From Ustilaginoidea virens (lineage: Eukaryota > Ascomycota > Sordariomycetes > Hypocreales > Clavicipitaceae): DNA of 64,000 bases. The first letter of the stretch is position 1. The number at the start of each line of letters is the position of its first letter. The notes under the pieces are model-generated. The model saw only the letters and a list, made by a program, of their open reading frames with translations, ran no database searches and had not been told where the DNA came from. Made by a program: the position numbers and the translations under genes. Shown piece after piece: positions 55,620 through 64,000 of this stretch. The stretch lies in assembly GCF_000687475.1 (NCBI RefSeq), contig NC_057318.1, positions 4,278,001-4,342,000 on the forward strand. Direction: 5' to 3'.

Positions 55620-56720
55620 CAGGGCAAGGCAGTCAGGGCAGCCAGGGCAGCCACGCAGGCCACGCAGACGGAAGAGGGGCGGGCGGCTGGGCATCATCAT
55701 GCATGTCATGAGACACTTTGGATGCTGGCTGGAGCATCAGCAAGCCCGCTGCTTCCTGAGCCGCAGAATCTGGTCTGGTCAAAAGTCTGGTTGCCGTTGG
55801 TCGGCCGTCAGCATCATTGACGGTGCTGAGTCGTCCTGTCGTCCTGTCTGCTGAGACTTGTTCATGTCCCGAGCGGGCGAGACTAGAGGCGTGACGGCGA
55901 GTTTCTTACAGTACCTACTGTAGATAGGTTAGGTACGTAAGGCATGAGCTGGTACGGACGTCGAGACCACCAAGTGCTGAAGAGAAATGCATACATGTAG
56001 CTACCTGGAAGTTTTGTACAACTCTGAACGTAATATTGCATGCGATGCGCATCCCAAGGTGATGGCAGACATTGGAGTCCTGGACAGTGGACAGTGGACA
56101 GGCAGCAAGGGCGAGCGAGCGGCAACTGCTGAGCGATGATGCTGGCGCTTTGGTGGGTGGGTGAGCGGGCGGGCAAGCAAGGAACATGAAGGAGGGAGGG
56201 GCCTTGGGGGCGGCGGCCATCGGGGCAAACCAACATGCCCCAGCATGCCGCGGTCACTGCCAGCAACTGGCCAGCAGAGACAGACCGGCCGACAGGCAGA
56301 CTGGCAGGCAGACAGAACGACAGACACACACCCGCCCGCCTTCGCTGACAACGTATGGTGCTTACATGGCACTTGGCCCGGTTCAAAGAGAGCAGAAAAA
56401 ATAACTATTAGTGTTATTTAAATACACTAGGGGGTGGTATCACGACCCCAAGAAAATTCAGGAGATGCGCCACTGCGCTTTATCACCCAAAGATGCTTTC
56501 TTCTATCTTCTTATTTGGGTGAGGTGAGAGGGCACCTTGGGTTTGGGGCCAGCCCAGCCACGCACCAGGCGCTCAGCCCCGCTTCCTTGCAGCCCGCCAA
56601 TCGGAGCATGAGCGCATTGGACTAGCCTGCCCTCCCTCCTGCCAAAAGCTCATAAACAAGGCGACTTGGAAAGAGCTGCCGGTACTTGCTACTCGCTAAA
56701 GGAGTATCCTACTCTGCTTG

Positions 56721-56785
56721 GATACCTACCTAGGTACCTAGGTACCTAAGGTAGGTAGGTAGGTACCTAAGGTAGGGAGGTAGGT
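56721..56785. repeat. AGGTACCTA motif cluster
   Basis: At least eight overlapping GGTACC, CCTAGG and TAGGTAGG words. Confidence 0.85.
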
Positions 56786-57866
56786 GCATACTACGGCCAA
56801 CCACCATGCTTCCCCTCTGCAGCCAAGCCCCGTGGCCTCGACTTCTTTGCAGGTGAGAAGGTGGTTATGATTATGATTAGCTGCAGCACACTCCGTATCC
56901 GTAAACCGGGTCGATACGTTGGATCTCCGGAATGAAATAACCAGCAGAGGACACTGCAGACTGCATCTGGCTACCGAGTACGGACTACGAACTGCGGACT
57001 ACGGACCACGGACTGCGGACTACCTGCTCTCGCCGGAAATCAGGCCGTGCGACGGCGCCGTCACTTGATTGGACCCAAAATGTGCCCTGGAACCAAACAC
57101 GGCGAAAATCCCGCTCGTAGCATCCGCGCCCAGCCAGCATCTCATCTATAAATAACCTGCCAAGGAAGCCCCATCATTTCAACAGGTATCTAAAAATTGC
57201 TTGTCCATGCAAAACAACCTTTTGAGTTCCTGTTCAGAGGGCAACAAACCCATGGGGTCATCTTCTAGAGCCCTACTAACCCTATCCCATGGCGGGGCCA
57301 ATGCTGCTGAGTCAGCAGCGGGGCCAAGGCCGCCTGCTTGTGAGACCTACCAGATGCCTTGGAAGTTGCATGTGGGAACCTGGGAACCTGGTATATGGGG
57401 ATATGGGGACCTGGGGTACATGCTACGCACGCGCAAGGCATTCCAGGCCTGTGGGCGACGACATGTACGTTATTTGGATAGGGCTTAGCTGCGTGGTATC
57501 CGATCCCCGTACGGTGTGCGTACAGTGCAACGTACACGCCGAATCCAACGCGCCGCCCTCATCCAACACTTGAAACCAAACATGGGTCCCGTCCAGGTGA
57601 GCGTCACAATGACTGTCTGTGGCTTCCGTGCTTACAGCCCAGGAGAAGTGGCGCCCCTCACGCCCACTCGGAAAAAGGGGACCCAAAAAAAAAAAAAAAA
57701 AAAGAGGAAGAAGAAGAAGAAGAAGAAACGGAGAAGAGTGAAGCAAGTCGAGTACCACAGCGTAGGATCAACATGGGCCACCAGTCTGCAAGGTAAGCTG
57801 TTCGTTCCACTTCCCTTGAACCAGCATCGCGCCAGACATGCGGACCAGAGACCTTGATGCGTGGTA

Positions 57867-57896
57867 TGTAGGTACCTAGGTACCTAGGCACCTACT
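57867..57896. repeat. AGGTACCTA motif cluster
   Basis: GTAGGTACCTAGGTACCTAG and flanking words. Confidence 0.8.
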
Positions 57897-59316
57897 CTGT
57901 ACAGATAGGAAGATAAGGATTTGGGCTGTGGTGTGGTGAGGCGTGGGGTTGGTGGTCGACCACAGTGCGTTTTTCACAGTGTACACAGCCCACCTCCCAC
58001 TGCTGCTCCTGCTTGCTCCTCTCAATGCCTGTTTTTACTCTTTTTTCCTTTCTTCTTCTTCTTCTCTCTTTTTTTTTTTTTGGGTTTTTTTTAAGGTTTT
58101 TTTTTTTATCCCGGCGATGCCATGCGGTGGCATGATATTGACGATGCCCCCCGAGCCCTCGTTTATGCTTCCCTTTTCACGTTCCCACCCCCCCCCCCGA
58201 TGGACTTGCCTCGTCACGTCCGCCCCGCTCACCCGCTCACCCGCTGTCCGTCGTGTGGGGAGGCCATCGCAGAAGCCAACACCCCAGTTTTTCCCTCCAT
58301 TCCTTTTTTTCTCTTTCAGCCGGACTGTTTGGCTGGCGTGCTCCATAAAAGGCCAAAAAAAAAATAAAAGACGAAAAAGGGACGAAGAATAAGAAAAAAG
58401 AAACAGCGAAGAAAGGGGGAAAGCACCAGCCGCGTGGATATAGAGCGCTCACACCAAACTCTAAAAAGTGAGGGTGTTTCATGTGACAACCTTTTTGGGA
58501 ATCGCCAAGGGACTTTCCTTGGCACGTGCAAGTCAACAAGGACCCCGTTGCTTACAGAATACTGATGGAGCAAAGATTCAAAGCTATCAGCTTTCCGGTG
58601 CCCACAATCTACATCCCCCCCCCCCCCGAGGCGGGTAAGAGGGAGGGTTGGTGAGAAGGGATCGGTCTGGTATCAAGGCAACCAAGGGCCACGGGCAACC
58701 ACGAATTCTTGCCTCGATGCGAGCCCCACACAGCCAAACAAGCATCTTGGACCGGGCCGGCCTCCATTGACCCATCCATGACCCCAGGCTGCTGCAGACA
58801 TAACCTTGTCCATGCCACGGGGTGAAGAAGTGAAAGAAGACCAGAAACCCCTCCACCCGGACCAAGAGAGGGGGGAAGATTCCCGAAGGGGACAATACTC
58901 AAGGTACTTGGTCTGGAGAACCCTTGAACAAGTGACCGTGATCCGGTTCTTCCCGCGTGGAGTGAGGGCTGACTAGCGCGGATTGATGGACGGATGGACT
59001 GATCATCAGCCTTGCCGCCATGTTGCCAAGGTGCAATGAGCTTTTGGCAGCATTTGGCATTGGCAGCGGCTACCCGGTACCACAGGGGTAGGTACCTTGG
59101 GGACCTCAACTATACGCACTGCGGTACGTTGTGCTCGACAGAGATACGTGTGCTTTCAGAGTCCAGCCCGGCGACGTGGTGCAGTTGTGGAGTGGAGCCA
59201 AACAGTCACTTTACGGCCGTCCTGAAGCATGGACCGAGTCTGGTCCAACCGACCAGCCATTGCTGAGTGCTGATTGCTATTGCTGACATCAGTCCTTCCT
59301 GCCTGCTGCCTGCTCC

Positions 59317-59344
59317 CCTCCTGCCTCCTGCCTCCTGCCTCCTG
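59317..59344 (+). repeat. CTCCTGC 7-bp tandem repeat
   Basis: Four copies. Confidence 0.85.
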
Positions 59345-59999
59345 ACTGCCACTAAGGCAGGTACGTGCCACTGCCAAGCTTGGTCTTGGCATTTATTCCA
59401 TTGCGATCCACGTCGTGAATCCATGCACTCGGATTCTGTCCACCCCCCCCCCCCCTTCCCCCACCCCCGCCAGGGATTCAGGGTGCGTAGCAAGTTGGCT
59501 TTGTGCGGCATTCTACTCCGCAAAAAGTCACAAGACGAGGCAGAATATCCATCAGTTCCGTTTCAATGGTTTGTCCTTGCGGAAACCATGGCATGGCAGC
59601 CTCTCGTCTGTTCAAGGCACCGAGTACGGGCTCTGGCGTACGGAGTTAGGGCACAGACATATCTAGTCGGACTGACCAATCGGACACGACGTTGCCCAGC
59701 TCTAGAGTCTCTACGTGCTTTTATTTAATTATAAAAAGACGAAAAACTGACCAAATGTAAAAACAGCGCCCGACCGGTGAAATCTCCAGGGTAGTATCTT
59801 GCTCTTGTTCCTCTTGATCGTCTTTTTCTTCTTCGTCTTCTTCTTCTTCTTCTTCTTCTCCTCTTCTGCAGCAAGTCATCAGCCCATGTCCCACACACCA
59901 ACCGAGCCCGCCGCCTCGGCTTGGGCTGAGCTGAGCTGAGCCGACGAGCTGAGCTGCTCGACTCCGAAGAATCCCACCTCGAAACACGCTCGGCTGCTA

Positions 60000-60056
60000 C
60001 TGACCTGACCTGACCTGACCTGACCTGACCTGACCGAACCGAACCGAACCGAACCG
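60000..60056 (+). repeat. CTGAC x7 joined to CGAAC x4 in the SDR leader
   Basis: Two different 5-bp arrays meet at 60034/60035, ending about 60 bases before the start codon of the SDR at 60115. Confidence 0.9.
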
Positions 60057-60114
60057 CATAAGCAACGAAAACGAGAAGCCTGAATACCAGGCTTCGTCGT
60101 CGCTGGCTCAAACA

Positions 60115-61182
60115 ATGGCCGCCAATCCGTGGGACATGACCGCCACCATCAAGCAATCCCCCCCCGTCGACGTCTCGCAGCCCTACGATGCATCCACCAT
60201 GGACAACAAGACAATCCTCGTCACCGGCGGAGCCAACGGCCTGGGCTCCCACATGGTGCGCGCGTGGGCATCCCGCGGCGCCAACATCATCATCGGCGAC
60301 GTCGACGACCGCGCTGGCGAAGCCCTCGTCGCCGACTTGCGCTCCCTCTACCCGTCGCGCGCCTTTGCCCACGTCCACTGCGACGTGACCAGCTGGGACG
60401 ACCAAACCCGGCTCTTTGAAGCGGCCGTCCGCTCGTCGCCCTCGTCCACCGTCGACATTGTCGTCCCCAACGCCGGCATCATCCAGGCATCCGACAGCTT
60501 CGCCTTCGAGAACCCCCGCCCCCCGCGCGACGGCGGCAAGCTTCCCAAGCCGTCCACCAAGACCATCGACGTCAACGTCACCGGCGTCATTTACACCACC
60601 CACCTCGCCCTGTCCCACTTCTCCTCCTCCCCGAATGCCGCGCGCGACAAGCGCGACAGGTGCCTCCTGCTCGTCGGCTCCGTCGCCTCGATATACCCGC
60701 TGGCCGGGCAGGCCCATTACACCATGTCCAAGCACGCCGTCTGCGGCCTCTTCCGCTCGCTGCGCATGACGGCGCCCCTGCACCACCGCGGCGTGCGCGT
60801 CAACATGCTGGCCCCGTACTTTGTCGAGCGGAGCCGCATGCTGCCCAAGGCTGCGGACATTGCCTTTTTGGCCGGCACGGCTGGCGGCGCCACCGTCGCC
60901 GACGTGGTCGACGCCGCCACGCGCCTTGTTGCCGACGAGTCCATCTCGGGTCGCTGCTTGGCCGTCGGGCCCCGTCTGCGCCACGCACCCCCGGGGGAGC
61001 TTCCTGTCGCGCCGCACGAAGGCGCCGGCCAGGGCAGGGCCGCGTGGGAGGTGTACGCCCACGATTACGAAGAGGTCGACGCCTTTACGCGCCGCTACAT
61101 TCGCTGCATGAACGCCGTGACGCAGCTTCGCGGCGTTCTGGGATGGCTTGTAGACGTCTGCCGCAAGCTGTTGGGGAGCTGA
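60115..61182 (+). CDS. Short-chain dehydrogenase, HPGD-like, with variant NNAG motif
   Basis: Single exon, 355 aa. After 30 polar residues comes KTILVTGGANGLGSHMVRAW (TGxxxGxG), then IIIGDVDDRAG with an Asp suggesting NAD. The usual NNAG is VPNAG. The catalytic Ser (VGSVASIYP) and Tyr/Lys (YTMSKHA) are present, so activity is likely. The C-terminal third (about residues 250-355) is longer than in classical SDRs and ends in a hydrophobic/basic helix, VLGWLVDVCRKLLGS, that may touch membranes. Similar fungal proteins are annotated as 15-hydroxyprostaglandin dehydrogenase-like, but the natural substrate is unknown. The start is the first ATG after a pentanucleotide repeat leader. GC-rich third positions give a long open frame on the other strand that is only a shadow. 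Confidence 0.88.
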   Translation: MAANPWDMTATIKQSPPVDVSQPYDASTMDNKTILVTGGANGLGSHMVRAWASRGANIIIGDVDDRAGEALVADLRSLYPSRAFAHVHCDVTSWDDQTRLFEAAVRSSPSSTVDIVVPNAGIIQASDSFAFENPRPPRDGGKLPKPSTKTIDVNVTGVIYTTHLALSHFSSSPNAARDKRDRCLLLVGSVASIYPLAGQAHYTMSKHAVCGLFRSLRMTAPLHHRGVRVNMLAPYFVERSRMLPKAADIAFLAGTAGGATVADVVDAATRLVADESISGRCLAVGPRLRHAPPGELPVAPHEGAGQGRAAWEVYAHDYEEVDAFTRRYIRCMNAVTQLRGVLGWLVDVCRKLLGS

Positions 61183-62253
61183 AACCTCCCCCCCCCCTCC
61201 CCCCATGACGAGAAGGAACAAAAAAAAGGAGGCGGCAATCATGGAATTCTGTTCGTTCCCCCCCTTGTCGGATGTATCTCTGTTTCGGGCATGCCCGCTG
61301 AGCGCTTCGACTGTGTATAAAAATCTCGTTTCACCCGACGTCATGTACATTCTGCGTCTTGACTTCTACGTGCTGTCTACGATTCTGCGTCTTCACCCCT
61401 GCGTCATGCCATGTTCCGTGCACATGTCTACGCGCCCAGGAATCAACGTCCCCCATCGCTTCTGCCAGCCGCACAGCATAACATGTCCAACCAGACACTC
61501 ACTCGCTCGTAGCAAAAAAAGAAGAAAGAAAAAAGAAAAAAAGAAGAAAGAAACACATCCATCTCGTGCCCAGACACGACAACCGCGTATGCTGCCTGCG
61601 CGCACGCCCGTCTCCCTATCTGTTCAGCTAGCTACGCCGTGCGCTGTATGTAGCATCGCCCCCGGGCCTCGTCTTACCGCAACAACCACCCGTCGTCGTC
61701 TTGGCTTCATCCCCATCCACGCGGGCCCATAGCTATCGGGCGCGTCCGCCGAGAATGACCTCGGAGCCGGGAAAGGGGGCAGTGTGGAGCAGCTGCCGTA
61801 CGACTCGTGCCCCGTTCCCCACCCTTGGTCTCTTGCTTGCCTCTGAGATATGTAGATTGGGCAGGGCGGACTGCTCCACGATCGCCGTGCCGCTAGACTT
61901 TGTGGGCTTGATTTTATAGGCAGAAGGAATGAGAAGGAGAAAGAGAAGAAGGAAGAAAGGAAAAAAAGAAAAAGAGCCCCGGTCAAAGAAATGTCTCATA
62001 GCCCATGGCGTCGCTTCTTCTCCCCAGCGTCGCTCTCTCTCCTCGCGCAATGCTGCTTGTCCTTTGAAGAATATGAAAACCCTGCCCTTTCCTCTTCCCG
62101 AAAAAAGAAAAAGGAAAGGAAAGTCACCAGAGGAAGAAACCGCGCGATGCCTGATGAAAGCTCCTCCAGCATGCCGAAAAAACCAAGCACCATCCCATCC
62201 ATCCCATCCATCCCATCCCATCCCATCCCATCCCATCCCGCAAGACCACCAAC
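61183..62253. other. Convergent spacer, SDR / RSR1
   Basis: About 1.1 kb. A CATCC/CATCCC array sits at 62191-62239 just beyond the RSR1 stop. No gene seen. Confidence 0.5.
62191..62239 (+). repeat. CATCC/CATCCC short tandem repeat
   Basis: About nine 4-6-bp units adjoining the 3' end of RSR1. Confidence 0.85.
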
Positions 62254-63421
62254 CTACAGAATGACGCATCTGGGGTTGTCTTTGTCTCGAAGTTTCAATC
62301 GTCGTTTTTGCTTGCTTCCGCCGCGAAAAGCATCGAATTTGGACCCCTTTGCATCCGTCTCAATGGATGCCAGATAGTCGTCGTCTTTTCGAAGCATTTG
62401 CCCGCACAGATCGAGGAACACTTCGTCAACGTTTGCTTCACAACGGGTTAGTCTGCTGCTCAGCACGTTTCAGATGAATGCTCGAGGGTGGCGCACTTCG
62501 AGTTCTGGCACTAGACTCATAGTATGGTGCCCCCCAACGTTGTGCTATCGAAAACGCCTTGGCCCGCTTCACGACGCGGCTTTCTTCCAAATCTGACTTG
62601 TTGCCAACGATGACCATGGGGATATTTTCGTCATCCTTGATGCGAATAATCTCTTCTCGCAGACCAGCCAGCTCGTTCAAGGAAGAAGGTGATGTGATGC
62701 TGAAGACGAGAAGAAACCCTTGCCCAGTCTTCATGTACAGGTCTCTCATGGCGACTTTGGTCTGTTAGCTGATCAAAAGTGGGTGAGAGAAGCGGGCATC
62801 AGCCAAGCTTACCGAATTGCTCTGTTCCTGCTGTATCCAGTCTACCAATTTTTTTTGGGGGAGCCGGTCAGCGCACAGTTCTCGGGCTGGGTCGAGGAAT
62901 ACATGCCATGGCTCGGCACTCACATCTCCAAAACCACCTGGCGGCCCTGCCCAACCAAGCTTGTCAGTATTGTAACGAGTTGCCTTGCGGCCCAGCAAAC
63001 CACTCACATCTACTTGGACCTGTGTTCGATAGGAATCCTCGATTGTGGGATCGTAGCTTTCGATCCACTCGTTATGGACAAATTGCGCTACCACGGTGTG
63101 AGAAGCTTTGAAGCTTTGAAGCTTTGCCTCGGGGAGGCAGCCTTGAAACTCACCGGTCAAACAGCTTTTACCTACTCCACCTGCATGAAGCGGCTGGTGT
63201 GAGCGGAAGACATGTTCAAATCGAGGCAAGCTGGAAGGAACAAACCTGCGCCAAGAACTACCACATGAAGCTCACGACTGCAAGCGAGTGGAGAAAAAGA
63301 AAAACATCAGCATCACGTAAATCCACCCAGGTAGCGAACAGGAATAGGAGATTGGTAGCGGCCCCGATGAGAGAGTCTGTGTGTGGGCATACCTCGCGGG
63401 AACATGACTTCTCGGCGCCAT
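62254..63421 (-). CDS. RSR1: RSR1/BUD1 (Krev-1-type) Ras GTPase
   Basis: Complement of eight exons: 63421-63393, 63277-63246, 63180-63154, 63087-63008, 62946-62924, 62841-62813, 62754-62497 and 62435-62254; 219 aa. All seven introns (58-115 bp) are GT-AG. RSR1 directs bud-site or hyphal polarity through the Cdc24/Cdc42 module at the plasma membrane. The joined exons give HVVVLGAGGVGKSCLTAQFV (P-loop), the effector YDPTIEDSY, VLEILDTAGTEQFVAMRDLY (switch II), FLLVFSITSPSSLNELAGLR, VGNKSDLEE and YYESSART. The C-terminus KRRLKLRDKDNPRCVIL ends in the CaaX box CVIL, whose final Leu points to geranylgeranylation, after a basic patch. Five exons are 23-32 nt long. Every junction restores a conserved codon, so the model is strong. 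Confidence 0.93.
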
Positions 63422-64000
63422 GGTTGATATGAAGAGGGACCCGCAGGGGGCTGATGGGCGCAGAGGCGAGGCGAGGCGTGAGCTGCAACGATAAAGTCTC
63501 GTGCCAAGTAGCGGATAGGACAGACAGGGCGTGGTGCTGGTGCTGGTGCTGGTGCTGGTGCTGGTGCGCTGAAGTGGTCTCACGCAAGCAAGTCGGATGG
63601 ATCAAACGCGACAGTTGCGAATATGGTAATGATGATGCGAAATGGGTTGCACGACCTCGTGGGAAATGGTAGCCTTGGTATGAATCGCAATGGCCCTGCG
63701 ACAGATGAGCCACAGGAGTCTAGGCAGGAGTCTCGACCAACCGATCGACTGGAACACTGGAATGCAGGCGGCACAGGCACAACACAACACAGCACAACAA
63801 CACGCAAAGCCGAGGGCCCGACTGGCGGGTGTTTGTGGGATTTCGGGGTCGGTGGAAGGGGTGCAGGGACGACAAATGACCAGGGCGGCGAGCGTCGATA
63901 TGGAGATTTCGTCTCGTCGTCGTCGTCGTTTCAGCAGGCAAGCAAAGCAAGGAATCGCGAGGCGGCAGGCGGCGGGCGGCCAGGACCGAGGAGGATGGAG
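63422..64000. other. Upstream region of RSR1, window end
   Basis: About 580 bases, with a GGTGCT array at 63532-63567 (about six copies) and a TCG-trinucleotide stretch near 63915. No gene supported. Confidence 0.5.
63532..63567 (+). repeat. GGTGCT tandem repeat
   Basis: About six copies in the RSR1 upstream region. Confidence 0.9.

Larger units (their letters stand above)
53740..60114. other. Repeat-rich, gene-free spacer of about 6.4 kb
   Basis: Probable 5' region of WHI3 (53740-54300) and the SDR promoter at the right end. Between lie many arrays, G-rich tracts (54785-54850, 55300-55317) and three AGGTACCTA clusters (54870-54895, 56721-56785, 57867-57896). A TATAAATA box at about 57149 is not followed by a recognisable gene. 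A 7-bp-stem inverted repeat (AAATAAC/GTTATTT) sits at about 56399-56420. No reading frame has family similarity. Confidence 0.6.

Noticed and set aside
59725..61350. 541-codon open frame antisense to the second SDR
   Set aside because: GC-rich third positions of the SDR keep the opposite strand open; composition is Gly/Val/Asp/Arg-rich and matches no protein.

Overview
The window is nuclear DNA of a filamentous ascomycete, most likely a sordariomycete of the order Hypocreales. The evidence is short introns (about 58-325 bp) with fungal branch sites such as CTAAC, GC-rich third codon positions, fungal-type housekeeping proteins, and intergenic DNA full of microsatellites and of the short motifs TACGGAGTA and AGGTACCTA. 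The order is inference; class-level placement is firmer. All gene models were built by hand by joining reading frames at splice sites, and many agree codon by codon with conserved family sequence.

Layout. 0-25 kb is gene-dense: the 3' end of Mediator subunit MED4; a TM9/EMP70 endomembrane protein divergent from the SSU processome factor LCP5; a WBP11-type splicing protein; an MCT-like MFS transporter converging on phosphopantothenate-cysteine ligase; an acetyl-CoA transporter divergent from the kinetochore protein CENP-O/Mcm21; a GPI-anchored wall protein; the YAE1 Fe-S adaptor; and a short-chain dehydrogenase (SDR) followed by a succinate-semialdehyde-type aldehyde dehydrogenase. 25-35 kb has no intact gene. 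It carries many short tandem arrays, including a 14-copy 12-bp minisatellite, an A40 run, and the wreck of a cytochrome P450 at about 33.5-34.45 kb.

35-49 kb is gene-dense again: an MFSD10-like transporter, eEF1A (TEF1), the mitochondrial regulator SLS1 divergent from the SMC5/6 subunit NSE3, and SF3b10 divergent from a double zinc-finger protein. 49-64 kb is sparse: a WHI3-type RNA-binding protein, a second SDR, an RSR1/BUD1-type Ras GTPase, and long repeat-rich spacers.

The genes are mostly unrelated housekeeping functions (transcription, ribosome and spliceosome biogenesis, chromosome maintenance, translation, CoA metabolism, polarity). I see no biosynthetic cluster, CRISPR, intact transposon, tRNA or rRNA. 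The only candidate functional pair is the SDR and aldehyde dehydrogenase at 21-25 kb.

The most interesting signals are in gene architecture and repeats. eEF1A appears to need a 2-nt exon between two introns. Two introns have GC donors (eEF1A and NSE3). The first coding exon of SF3b10 is only the ATG. RSR1 is assembled from eight exons, five of them 23-32 nt. Homopolymers of 23-29 nt sit inside introns or a leader. Two kinds of short palindromic motif are scattered through the spacers. No wholly new system was found.
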